Part shown: positions 7,822 through 14,743 of the stretch, piece after piece
How positions within the stretch are numbered: the stretch's first letter is position 1
Layout: each line of letters starts with the position of its first letter
Origin: CAYGWP01 sp964353455
GTDB taxonomy: Bacteria; Planctomycetota; Phycisphaerae; FEN-1346
DNA: 30,426 nucleotides
Assembly: GCA_964353455.1 (NCBI GenBank)
Contig: CAYGWP010000332.1
Span: 1-30,426, forward strand
Reading direction: 5' to 3'
Notes under the pieces: generated by a model
The model's input: only the letters and a program-made list of their open reading frames with translations
What the model was told of the DNA's origin: nothing
The model's database searches: none
Position numbers and translations under genes: made by a program

Positions 7822-10185
7822 TCATCGAGGCGTGACGGAATAGACCCCGCCCGCCGCCGTGTCGAACTCGATTACGTTGTCGCCGGCCGCCTTCGTTGCG
7901 ACCGCCTTGCCGCCCGCGGTCACGGCGACCGGAGCGGCGGCGCGCAGGCGGCACTTGTTGCCCGTCTTCGACCGGACCGCCGCGGATGCGAGTTTCCCGT
8001 CTTTCCAGGCGATGTCCACCTCGAATCCGCCGCGGGCGCACAGGCCGGTGACGCTCCCGGCGGGCCACGCCTTGGGCAGCGCGGGGAGGAGGTCCACTTC
8101 GCCCCCCTGCGACTGGAGGAGCATCTCGGCGATGCCGGAGGTGCCGCCGAAGTTGCCGTCGATCTGGAACGGGGGATGCGTGTCGAAGAGATTCGGCAGC
8201 GTGTTCTTGGCGATGGCCTCCGAGACCATCTTGTAGGCGTGGTCTCCGTCGAGAAGCCGCGCCCAGAAGTTGATCTTCCAGGCCTTGCTCCAGCCGGTGC
8301 CGGTGTCGCCGCGGAACTCCAGCGACTGCCTGGCCGCCGCCGCCAGTTTCGGCGTGCCGCGCGGCGTGATCTCGTCGCCCGGGAACAGGCCCCAGAGGTG
8401 CGAGCAGTGCCGGTGCTGGTTCTTCGGATCGTCCTTGTCTTCAAGCCACTCCTGGAGTTGGCCGTGCTTGCCGATCAGGTTGGGCGCGATGCGCGCTCGC
8501 ATGTCGATAAGTTTGCGGCGGAAGTCCTCATCGACGCCGAGGACCGTGCTTGCCTCGATGACGCCGGCGAAGAGCGCCCGGATGATCTGGTGGTCCATCG
8601 TCGGCCCGGCCACGAGGCCCCCCTGCTCGGGTGAATTAGAGGGGGTGCTGATGAGCCACTTCCGGTCGCTCCGCGGGTCCTCCGTCAGGGTCTGCGTGAA
8701 GAAGACGGCCGACTCCTTCATGATCGGGTACGCCCGCTTCGCGAGGAACTCGCGGTCGCCGGTGAACTGGTAGTGCCACCAGAGGTTCTGGCAGAGCCAC
8801 GCGCCGCCGGTCGGCCAGATTCCGTGGTTCGAGGCGTTGATGGGCGCCGTGCCGCGCCACAGGTCCGTGTTGTGATGGAGCACCCAGCCGTCAGAGTTGT
8901 AGTGGACCTTGGCGGTCCGGCGTCCGGCGACCGCCAGGTCCTCCAGCATTGCGAAGAGCGGCTCGGTGCACTCCGAGAGGTTCGTCGTCTCGGCGGGCCA
9001 GTAGTTCATCTCGGTATTGATGTTGACGGTGTACTTCGAGCCCCAGGCGGGCTTGGTGTCCTGGTTCCAGATGCCCTGGAGGTTCGCGGGCTGGCATCCT
9101 GGGCGGCTGCTGGAAATAAGGAGATATCTCCCATACTGGAAGTAGAGGGCCGCCAGGGCGGGGTCTTCCTGGGCGGCGAAGTTCTTGACGCGCTGGTTGG
9201 TGGGCTGCCTGGCGGCCTCCGTAGAGCCGACATTGAGACTGACGCGCCGGAAAAGTTTCTGATAGTCGGCCACGTGTGCCGCGCGGAGGACGTCAAACCG
9301 CTTGCCGGCCATGCCGCGCATCACCGCCTCGCAGCGTGCCGCCGGGTCGGCGCTCGTGTCGTGAAAGTTCTTATAACTCGTCGCGGCCGCCAGGATGAGG
9401 GTGGCGGCATCGGCCCCGCTGACGGAGATGCCGTCGCCGGCGACCTTGACCTGTCCGCCCTCGGATGCGGCGAGAAGGCGGGCCTCGAACTTCAGACAGT
9501 TCTCGGGCTGGCCCGAAGGGTGATTCGCGCCGAGTTGGCCGCGCATCGCCAGCCCATCCTTGCCGACCGCCGCCGTCGCCGTGCCGGGGTGCGGGCTGGT
9601 CATCTTCGCGGTGAACGCGATGCGGCCGGGCTTGTCGCACGTCAGGCGGACAACGATTACCTGGTCGGGGGCGCTTGACAACGCCTGCCGCGTGAACGTC
9701 GCATCGCCGATGCGGTATCGCACGGTCGCGACGGCGGAATCGATGTCGAGGTCGCGGCGGTACTCCTCGGCTTTTTCGTGGCCGGCGAACTCAATCGCAA
9801 GGTCGCCCAGCGGCTGATACAACTCCTGCCGCAGCGGCACGCTCATGAAGGTCTGGCCGGCGAGTTTCTCGGCCTCCTTCTGCTTGCCCTCGAAGAGAAG
9901 TTTGCGGATCTCCGGCAGGAACTTGGCGGCGTCGGGGTGCGTGTAGTCGCGCGGAATGCCCGTCCAGAGCGTGTCCTCGTTGAGTTGGAGCCGCTCGGCC
10001 GGGAGCGTTCCAAAGACCATCGCTCCGAGGCGTCCGTTGCCGATCGGCAGGGCCTCATCCCACTTGGCGGCGGGCTTATCATACCAGAGCACAAGGTCGG
10101 TGCGCGGCGGCGCATCCATGGCGGCGGCTCCTCCGATCATCACTGCCGCCAGGCCGGCGGCTGCAAGGGCGTGCCTGACAATCAT
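7822..10185 (-). CDS. GH95-family alpha-L-fucosidase, exported
   Basis: The gene encodes 787 residues from ATG 10185. This start is chosen because AGGAG lies five bases upstream, a signal peptide follows (MIVRHALAAAGLAAVMIGGAAA), and the promoter lies upstream of it; the frame stays open to 10374 only by chance. The N-terminal domain begins LWYDKPAAKWDEALPIGNGRLGA, the GH95 hallmark. The (alpha/alpha)6 barrel holds the family's active-site residues: N388 and N390 in NINTEMNYW, the general acid E520 in TPSNSPEQGG, and D676 in FQIDGNFGGTSG. These correspond to N421, N423, E566 and D766 of the characterised Bifidobacterium AfcA enzyme. The reaction is inverting hydrolysis of terminal alpha-L-fucose, usually alpha-1,2. 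Some GH95 members act on alpha-L-galactose, so substrate is probable rather than certain. The location is extracytoplasmic. Confidence 0.95.
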   Translation of the reverse strand: MIVRHALAAAGLAAVMIGGAAAMDAPPRTDLVLWYDKPAAKWDEALPIGNGRLGAMVFGTLPAERLQLNEDTLWTGIPRDYTHPDAAKFLPEIRKLLFEGKQKEAEKLAGQTFMSVPLRQELYQPLGDLAIEFAGHEKAEEYRRDLDIDSAVATVRYRIGDATFTRQALSSAPDQVIVVRLTCDKPGRIAFTAKMTSPHPGTATAAVGKDGLAMRGQLGANHPSGQPENCLKFEARLLAASEGGQVKVAGDGISVSGADAATLILAAATSYKNFHDTSADPAARCEAVMRGMAGKRFDVLRAAHVADYQKLFRRVSLNVGSTEAARQPTNQRVKNFAAQEDPALAALYFQYGRYLLISSSRPGCQPANLQGIWNQDTKPAWGSKYTVNINTEMNYWPAETTNLSECTEPLFAMLEDLAVAGRRTAKVHYNSDGWVLHHNTDLWRGTAPINASNHGIWPTGGAWLCQNLWWHYQFTGDREFLAKRAYPIMKESAVFFTQTLTEDPRSDRKWLISTPSNSPEQGGLVAGPTMDHQIIRALFAGVIEASTVLGVDEDFRRKLIDMRARIAPNLIGKHGQLQEWLEDKDDPKNQHRHCSHLWGLFPGDEITPRGTPKLAAAARQSLEFRGDTGTGWSKAWKINFWARLLDGDHAYKMVSEAIAKNTLPNLFDTHPPFQIDGNFGGTSGIAEMLLQSQGGEVDLLPALPKAWPAGSVTGLCARGGFEVDIAWKDGKLASAAVRSKTGNKCRLRAAAPVAVTAGGKAVATKAAGDNVIEFDTAAGGVYSVTPR

Positions 10186-10231
10186 CACATCTCCTCTTCT
10201 TTCTCCGCAACAGCGGGCAAGCGCCGCAGGG

Positions 10232-10259
10232 ATAGTAACACAGCCGGGGCGCGGGTCAA
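10232..10259 (-). promoter_or_regulatory. Sigma70-type promoter for the GH95 fucosidase
   Basis: On the minus strand, TTGACC (10259-10254) and TACTAT (10237-10232) are separated by 16 bases. This places transcription start about 40 bases before the ATG at 10185. It also argues against any longer N-terminus for the fucosidase. Confidence 0.55.
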
Positions 10260-10269
10260 GCGCTGTTCC

Positions 10270-10422
10270 GCCTCCGGAACCGACACCGGACTGTGCGTGC
10301 ATCTGGGGTGCGGACAGGTGAAGACGCCGGGTCTCACGGCGGACCTCGCCGCCGGCAACCGCATGCTGGTCCACGGCCTGGCGATTGACGATGCATCTCT
10401 GGAGCGGCGGAAATTAAGGTAA
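10270..10422 (+). pseudogene. Relic of the methyltransferase-like domain seen in the four large paralogs
   Basis: Translated in frame from 10270, this stretch contains ASGTDTGLCVHLGCG, LTADL and MLVHGL, ending LERRKLR then TAA. It aligns without gaps to the paralogs' ATGVKGGLVVHLGCG, and then to LTAALRANESYLVHGLDADAANVEKAR. The glycine loop is disrupted: GCGDGK is replaced by GCGQVKTPG, three residues longer, which removes the GxGxG pattern. Only about 50 codons of similarity remain, no start codon or signal peptide precedes them, and no propeller follows. It therefore looks like the remnant of a fifth family member, possibly of a different subfamily, lying on the opposite strand to the intact array. 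A short functional peptide is unlikely. Confidence 0.6.
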
Positions 10423-10454
10423 TAATGTTGGTCCGGTGCCGGGTTCCTGCATCC

Positions 10455-10488
10455 ATCGCAAGAATCTCAAGAAAATCGCAAGAATCTC
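10455..10488 (+). repeat. 14-bp direct repeat, 20-bp period, next to a -35 element
   Basis: The sequence atcgcaagaatctc occurs exactly at 10455-10468 and 10475-10488. The 20-bp period is about two helical turns, and the second copy ends one base before the TTGACA at 10490. This layout fits a site for a dimeric activator or repressor of the downstream operon; the protein is unknown. Confidence 0.55.
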
Positions 10489-10489
10489 C

Positions 10490-10517
10490 TTGACATATCG
10501 CCGTTAAACCAGAGAAT
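10490..10517 (+). promoter_or_regulatory. Sigma70-type promoter of the FecR/outer-membrane-barrel operon
   Basis: TTGACA (10490-10495) is a perfect -35 box. GAGAAT (10512-10517, 4 of 6 matches to the -10 consensus) follows after 16 bases. The predicted start site is about 60 bases before the ATG at 10585. Confidence 0.5.
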
Positions 10518-10584
10518 CGATAGAGCACTTCGGCCGTCACATTTTGCGATTGGGGTTCTGCGACTTGAGGACAAGGAGGCCGCG

Positions 10585-11289
10585 ATGCGGGGGCGTCTGG
10601 TGACAGCCTTGGCTGCGCTCCTGTTGGCCGCCAGCATGGCCTTCGGTGCCGCCCCCACAACGGGGCCTGTAGCCCAGCCGCCCTCGGCTGGGCATGCACC
10701 CCCGGGGGCGGGGGTGCCACAGGGGCCGGCTTCGTCCACTCCGGCCTCTCCCGCCTCCGCCAACTCACCCGCAGCAGCCGAGGCTGCCCCGGCGAAGGCG
10801 GCGGCTTCGGCCCCGGCCGCGCCAGGTTCGGATGCCCAGTTCTTTGCCGAACTCGGCTACAAGACGGCGGCCACCGCTGCCGATGCCGCACGAGCCTTCA
10901 TGATCCTTGTCAGCGAAGGCAAAGAGACCGGCGCGGACTATGAGGCCGCTCGGACGTACCTGCGCAGCCGGGGCGTTCTGCCCGACGGCTGGCTGAATTC
11001 GGCCAAGGCCGAGAACCCCCTCGAAAAGGGCCACCTCGCCCGCCTGGTCTGCCGCGCGATTGGCATCAAGGGCGGCACGTGGATGCGCCTGCTCGGCCCC
11101 CAGCCGCGGCTGGCGCTGCGGGAGTGCGTGTACCTGGAACTCATGGCAATCGGCCCCGAGTACCAGTATGTCACCGGCGGCGAACTGGTGGGCGTCATTG
11201 ACCGGGCCGACCGGTGGCGCGTCCGAGAGGCCAACCACGACGGGCCGAAGGCGCCCGCCAAGCCCGCGCCCGCGGAGGTGAAGAAATGA
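10585..11289 (+). CDS. Exported protein of unknown function, first gene of the envelope operon
   Basis: I do not recognise a named family. The ATG follows AAGGAGG. The 234-residue product has a signal peptide (residues 1-22, LAALLLAASMAFGA), then a low-complexity Ala/Pro-rich linker to about residue 85. Part of that linker is encoded by a palindromic repeat. A compact domain follows at about 88-220: FFAELGYKTAATAADAARAF, EAARTYLRSRGVLPDGW, then PLEKGHLARLVCRAIGIKGG. The last stretch weakly resembles an S-layer-homology-type helical repeat, a resemblance by eye only. The C-terminus is Lys/Pro/Ala-rich. Its stop overlaps the next gene's start (ATGA), so translation is coupled to the FecR-domain gene, suggesting the two products work together at the envelope. 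Confidence 0.8.
   Translation: MRGRLVTALAALLLAASMAFGAAPTTGPVAQPPSAGHAPPGAGVPQGPASSTPASPASANSPAAAEAAPAKAAASAPAAPGSDAQFFAELGYKTAATAADAARAFMILVSEGKETGADYEAARTYLRSRGVLPDGWLNSAKAENPLEKGHLARLVCRAIGIKGGTWMRLLGPQPRLALRECVYLELMAIGPEYQYVTGGELVGVIDRADRWRVREANHDGPKAPAKPAPAEVKK
10672..10717. repeat. Double-hairpin palindromic repeat inside a coding region
   Basis: The first unit, gcccagccg-ccct-cggctgggc (10672-10693), has a perfect 9-bp stem. It shares the core ccgccctcgg with the repeat pair at 14633-14698. The second unit has gcaccccc (10696-10703) pairing with gggggtgc (10710-10717). The element encodes part of the Pro/Gly/Ala linker of the host gene and stays in frame, so it looks like a tolerated insertion. 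Confidence 0.55.
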
Positions 11290-12194
11290 ACCGCGTTATC
11301 GCCATCCTCGGTTACGCGGTCCTCGTGCTAGTGGCCACGGCGGCGGCGGTCGGCGCCCCCGCGCCGGCGGCGCAGCCGGCCCAGCCGGCCCAACCGGTCA
11401 CCGCCACCGTCAAGACGGTCGAAGGCACGGTCGAGAGCCGCGCGGCCGCCGGCCAGCCGTGGACGCCCGTCAAGGTCGGCCAGGCGCTCGCGGAAGGCAC
11501 TGACCTGCGGACCGGGTTCCGCGCGCGGTGCGTCCTCGAGATGCCGCAGAGCGTCGTCCAGGTCGACCCGCTGACCGTCATCCGCATGGGCGAACTCAAG
11601 CGCGAGGGGAACACATTGCGCACCCGCATCTACCTGAAACAAGGTAACACGGAGTCGGCGGTGGATCGCGGCGTGGCGAACAACGATTTCTCGATCGAGA
11701 CGCCCTCGGCCACCCTTGGGGTCCGCGGGACCAAGGGGATCAAGTGCGGCTTCTTCCCGGACCGCGGGGGCGAGTACGGACTTACCGCCGCGGGTCTGCT
11801 GGCCCTGTACAACAACTGGTTGCATAATCACACCAACCTTTATCCGGGCGAGAACTCGAACGACCACGCCAAGTTGCCGATCTGGTTCCTGGCGATGCAG
11901 TTTGAGCCGTCGATCATGGACCAGTTCGCGTTCGATGACATTGAGAAATGGGCCGCGATGCGGTGGCACACCTCGCTACCCTTTCCGGCGGGCCTAGGCG
12001 GCGGCAGCGGCATCGGGCCGATTGCGGGGATCCAGGGCGGCAACCAAACACCTCCGCCGCCGCCGAGCGGCAACAGTTCCGACGAAGAAACCATCATCAT
12101 CATTATTACGGGCGGCGGGACCTCCCCGGCCCCGGAAATGGGGAGGAGCGCCCCCGACGAACCGAAGAAGAAACATGGCAATAAGAAACCCTAA
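11286..12194 (+). CDS. FecR-domain periplasmic protein
   Basis: The gene encodes 302 residues starting within the stop codon of the previous gene (ATGA overlap). An N-terminal hydrophobic signal or anchor (residues 5-24) is followed by an Ala/Pro/Gln linker. A FecR-type beta domain spans about 40-150: VEGTVESR, then GQALAEGTDLRTG, and finally the diagnostic FSIETPSATLGVRGTKG. After this comes an unusual region with aromatic-rich ALYNNWLHNHTNLYPGE and FDDIEKWAAMRWH. A disordered tail with PPPPPP, a run of five Ile (270-274) and a Lys-rich end closes the protein. Classical FecR relays ligand occupancy from an outer-membrane receptor to an anti-sigma pathway. No sigma factor or TonB receptor gene is visible nearby, so this is more likely a structural or sensory FecR-domain protein serving the barrel encoded downstream. 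Confidence 0.85.
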   Translation: MNRVIAILGYAVLVLVATAAAVGAPAPAAQPAQPAQPVTATVKTVEGTVESRAAAGQPWTPVKVGQALAEGTDLRTGFRARCVLEMPQSVVQVDPLTVIRMGELKREGNTLRTRIYLKQGNTESAVDRGVANNDFSIETPSATLGVRGTKGIKCGFFPDRGGEYGLTAAGLLALYNNWLHNHTNLYPGENSNDHAKLPIWFLAMQFEPSIMDQFAFDDIEKWAAMRWHTSLPFPAGLGGGSGIGPIAGIQGGNQTPPPPPSGNSSDEETIIIIITGGGTSPAPEMGRSAPDEPKKKHGNKKP

Positions 12195-12213
12195 CGGTCT
12201 TGGGAGACGGAAC

Positions 12214-12684
12214 ATGACACTCCAGTCAAGACGGGCCCGCGCCGGCATGATCGTCATCGCGGGGTTGCTCCTCACGGGGATCGGGGTGCTGGCCATCATA
12301 ACCGGTGCCACACCCGACGGAGGGTCGGCCCTCGCGGCCACGGCCTCCAGCACGGCGATCACGGCGATTGACCTGCGGGTCAGCGTCACCCCGCCGTCGG
12401 TCAGGGCGGGCGATGATATCCAGGTCGCGGCGTACGTGGCGATCCGCGGCGGGCCGGGGCCGGTCACGCTCTCGGCCATCGTCCCCAAGGGCAGCGGGCA
12501 GGGAACCGATCAGGGCAGCGCCACGTTTATGCTCGACGCCAACGCCGTCTATGCCCTGGACCTGCCGATGGATATAAACAGCGGCAAGACGCCGGGCACA
12601 TTCACCTATACCGTCACGGCGCAGGCTGGCCGGGTGTCGGTGACCAGGACGGCGGTCCTGGTCGTGCTGCCGCCTCTTCCATAG
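12214..12684 (+). CDS. Membrane-anchored beta-sandwich protein, copy 1
   Basis: I do not recognise a named family. The 156-residue product starts at ATG 12214, preceded by GGGAGACGG; longer in-frame starts would overlap the FecR gene. A basic N-terminus (LQSRRARAG) leads to one membrane segment (about 12-31). The rest is a small extracytoplasmic domain of alternating beta strands: AIDLRVSVTPPSVRAGD, GGPGPVTLSAIVPKG, ATFMLDANAVYALDLPMDI, PGTFTYTVTAQAG and TRTAVLVVLP. This resembles an Ig-like or CARDB-like fold by strand pattern only. It is a clear tandem paralog of the next gene, sharing GGPGPVT, VPK, the (M/V)xDxNAxY motif and PLDI/PMDI. It is likely co-transcribed with the FecR gene and the barrel gene. 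Confidence 0.78.
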   Translation: MTLQSRRARAGMIVIAGLLLTGIGVLAIITGATPDGGSALAATASSTAITAIDLRVSVTPPSVRAGDDIQVAAYVAIRGGPGPVTLSAIVPKGSGQGTDQGSATFMLDANAVYALDLPMDINSGKTPGTFTYTVTAQAGRVSVTRTAVLVVLPPLP

Positions 12685-12704
12685 GCCCCTTCAGGAGACC
12701 GACC

Positions 12705-13139
12705 ATGTTTCTGGCATCGAAAAAGGCCCGCGTCAGCGTGCTGGTGCTTGGCCTGGTGTTCTTGGCGGCGCTGTGCTGCCTCGTGATCCTCATGGGCCGG
12801 GACCAGCCGGCAGCGTTGGCCGCCACTGGAAGCACGACCGCCGCCAGCCGCATCACCAACATCGACTTGAGTGCCTCGATCTCGCCCACGCCGGTCCCTG
12901 CCGGCCAGCAGCCCAAACTGACGCTGTCGGTGTCAACGGCCGGCGGTCCCGGGCCGGTCACCATCACGGCCACGGTTCCGAAACATGACGGCTCGGGCAA
13001 CCAGTCCGGCCGCGCGACTGTCATGTTCGACCGCAACGCCACGTACGGGTTCAGCGGGCTGCCGCTCGATATACCCACGGTCCCCGGCCGGTACTCCTAC
13101 ACGTTCCGGGCCGAGGTGGGCACGGGATCGACCCGGTAG
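12705..13139 (+). CDS. Membrane-anchored beta-sandwich protein, copy 2 (shorter C-terminus)
   Basis: The 144-residue product follows its paralog by 20 bases, with AGGAG before the ATG. It has a basic start (FLASKKARVS), one membrane segment (about 11-30), an ALAATGSTT linker, then the same beta domain: NIDLSASISPTPVPAGQ, GGPGPVTITATVPKHDG, ATVMFDRNATYGFSGLPLDI and PGRYSYTFRAEVG. It stops at TAG just before the position of the last strand of copy 1, so the fold may lack its final strand or be completed by another protein. The frame continues without another stop for 15 codons to the ATG of the barrel gene. The function is unknown; tandem duplication and operon position suggest two subunits of one envelope assembly. 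Confidence 0.78.
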   Translation: MFLASKKARVSVLVLGLVFLAALCCLVILMGRDQPAALAATGSTTAASRITNIDLSASISPTPVPAGQQPKLTLSVSTAGGPGPVTITATVPKHDGSGNQSGRATVMFDRNATYGFSGLPLDIPTVPGRYSYTFRAEVGTGSTR

Positions 13140-13184
13140 CCGGAGCCGATCACCATCGATCTTGCGCCACGAAACGGGGTACGG

Positions 13185-14594
13185 ATGAGACAGATCGCCT
13201 GGCTTATCGCCGCAGGACTGGCGCTCTGCGTATTCGCCGTGCCGGCCCGCGCGCAGCGGCGGTCCGACGAGTTCTTCCAGCGTGACCTCTTCCTCGAGCG
13301 CGACATCCGCCAGCGACTCGATGCGGCGGCGCCGGCCGAGCAGAAGACCCTCATCGAGTGGGGCGGCTTCTACAGCCCGTCCTACACCTACTTCACCGAC
13401 CTCGGCGGCAACAACGGGAACATGACCTTCCAGGACTTCCGGCTCTGGACCCAGATTCGCCTCGACGACGTCCACCGGATCTACGCCCGCATGCGGCTGG
13501 ATTACACCGACTTCGCCGCGGGCGACGCCCAGGGACTCCGGGCACATGACCTCCGCGGGCCGAACCTCGAAATCGGGTACTACGAACTGGACGTGACCCG
13601 CGCCGTCGAGAAGTACTGGAAGTGCCCCCGGTGGCCCGCGCAACTCTTCATCCGCGGCGGACGGCAGTACATCGAAGTGGGCCGCGGCATCGCCCTCGGC
13701 GAGGTCATCGACGCCGGCTCCTTCGACCTCGAAACCAAGGACTTCGCCTTCACCGGTTTCGCCGGCCGCAGCCCACGCGGCCAGAACGTCCTCGACCAAC
13801 TCCAGCCGGGCTACCAGGCCCAGCGCAGCGATTTCTACGGCGGCCAGTTCCGATACACCGGCATCGACCGCCACGAGCCGTACGCCTACTTCGTCTTCCA
13901 GCGGCCACGCCACGACAACGACTCGCCGGGGCTGGGCCAGGACTTCGAGTACTCATCCGAGTACTACGGCATCGGCAGCCATGGGGCGCTGGCCACCAAC
14001 CTGCGATACGCCATCGAGAGCATCTGGCAGTTCGGCCGCTCGTCGCCCAACGGCGTGCCGGAAGGCACCGAGAAAATCCGCGCCTACGCCTTCGACGCCG
14101 AGGTCGATTACTACATCCCGCAGCCCATGAAGCCCGTCGTCGGCCTCGAGTACGGCTACGCCTCGGGCGACGGCGACCGCCAGAACGCCGTCTCCTCGTT
14201 CGGCGGCAACCGCGCCGGCACGGTTGACAACGAGTTCCAGGGGTTCGGCTTCGTCAACAGCGGCCTCGCCCTTGCGGCACGCTTTGCGAACCTCCAGTTC
14301 GTGCGGCTGACCGGGCGGATGACGCCGTACGAGCGCAAGGCCAAGGCGGGCCGCATCGACATCGGCACCGACTTCTACTTCCTCTGGAAGGCCGACCGAC
14401 GGGGGCCGATCAGCGACTTCCGCGCCGACCGCGACTCCGCCTCCCTGGGCCATGAAGTTGACGTGTTCGTCGAGTGGCGAATCCTCAGCGACCTCTCGTG
14501 GACCCTCCGCTACGGCCGCTTCTTCCCCGGCCCTGCCTACTCCGACCGCGACCCCCACGATTACCTCTTCACCGGCCTGAACTTCAGTTTCTAA
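13185..14594 (+). CDS. Outer-membrane beta-barrel protein, alginate-export (AlgE-like) family
   Basis: The 469-residue product has a signal peptide (residues 1-23, ending VPARA/Q). The remainder alternates amphipathic beta strands rich in Tyr and Trp with Arg/Asp-rich turns. Characteristic features are an early strand WGGFYSPSYTYFTD, then FRLWTQIRLDDVHRIYARMRLDYTDF, LFIRGGRQYIEVGRGIALG, and the C-terminal strand ending in Phe (YLFTGLNFSF), as expected for Bam-dependent insertion. The length and strand pattern match the alginate-export domain family (about 400-490 residues, 18 strands in AlgE). The charged lumen suggests passage of an anionic polysaccharide or small anion. No alginate biosynthesis genes are visible, so the exported or imported substrate is unknown. 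It is the last gene of the plus-strand operon. Confidence 0.85.
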   Translation: MRQIAWLIAAGLALCVFAVPARAQRRSDEFFQRDLFLERDIRQRLDAAAPAEQKTLIEWGGFYSPSYTYFTDLGGNNGNMTFQDFRLWTQIRLDDVHRIYARMRLDYTDFAAGDAQGLRAHDLRGPNLEIGYYELDVTRAVEKYWKCPRWPAQLFIRGGRQYIEVGRGIALGEVIDAGSFDLETKDFAFTGFAGRSPRGQNVLDQLQPGYQAQRSDFYGGQFRYTGIDRHEPYAYFVFQRPRHDNDSPGLGQDFEYSSEYYGIGSHGALATNLRYAIESIWQFGRSSPNGVPEGTEKIRAYAFDAEVDYYIPQPMKPVVGLEYGYASGDGDRQNAVSSFGGNRAGTVDNEFQGFGFVNSGLALAARFANLQFVRLTGRMTPYERKAKAGRIDIGTDFYFLWKADRRGPISDFRADRDSASLGHEVDVFVEWRILSDLSWTLRYGRFFPGPAYSDRDPHDYLFTGLNFSF

Positions 14595-14632
14595 ACGAAC
14601 CGGTCCGACCCCATAGAAACTATCTCAGAACT

Positions 14633-14698
14633 GTGGCACGCCCGCCCTCGGGCGTGCAAATGGCCGAGAAACTGCACAGCCGAGGGCGGCTGTGCCAC
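14633..14698. repeat. Inverted pair of 26-bp palindromic repeats between convergent operons
   Basis: Copy 1 (14633-14658) has gcacgcccg-ccct-cgggcgtgc, a perfect 9-bp stem. Copy 2 (14673-14698) has gcacagccg-aggg-cggctgtgc, also perfect. The two copies are near-identical in opposite orientation, both ending in the gtggcac/gtgccac outer sequence. They resemble a REP/BIME-type unit. They sit between the stops of the barrel gene (14594) and the last propeller gene (14744), where they could also end transcription from both sides or protect mRNA ends. Confidence 0.7.
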
Positions 14699-14743
14699 AT
14701 AACAGCCGTCTCCTTCGGTAAAGTTCCCCGGGGCGCTCGCGCG

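Larger units (their letters stand above)
10186..10584. other. Longest gene-free stretch, between divergent transcription units
   Basis: This 399-bp region separates the minus-strand fucosidase unit from the plus-strand envelope operon. It contains a promoter for the fucosidase, a protein-coding relic on the plus strand, a 14-bp direct repeat and a promoter reading toward 10585; each is listed separately. Its right half is visibly more AT-rich than the flanking genes. Confidence 0.8.

Noticed and set aside
10186..10374. Longer N-terminus for the fucosidase, starting at 10374
   Set aside because: The extra 63 residues have no family match and cover a promoter, while ATG 10185 has a good ribosome-binding site and a signal peptide.
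9778..10422. A 214-codon plus-strand gene ending at 10422
   Set aside because: Most of it is antisense to the fucosidase; only the last 50 codons carry real similarity, and these are recorded as a relic.
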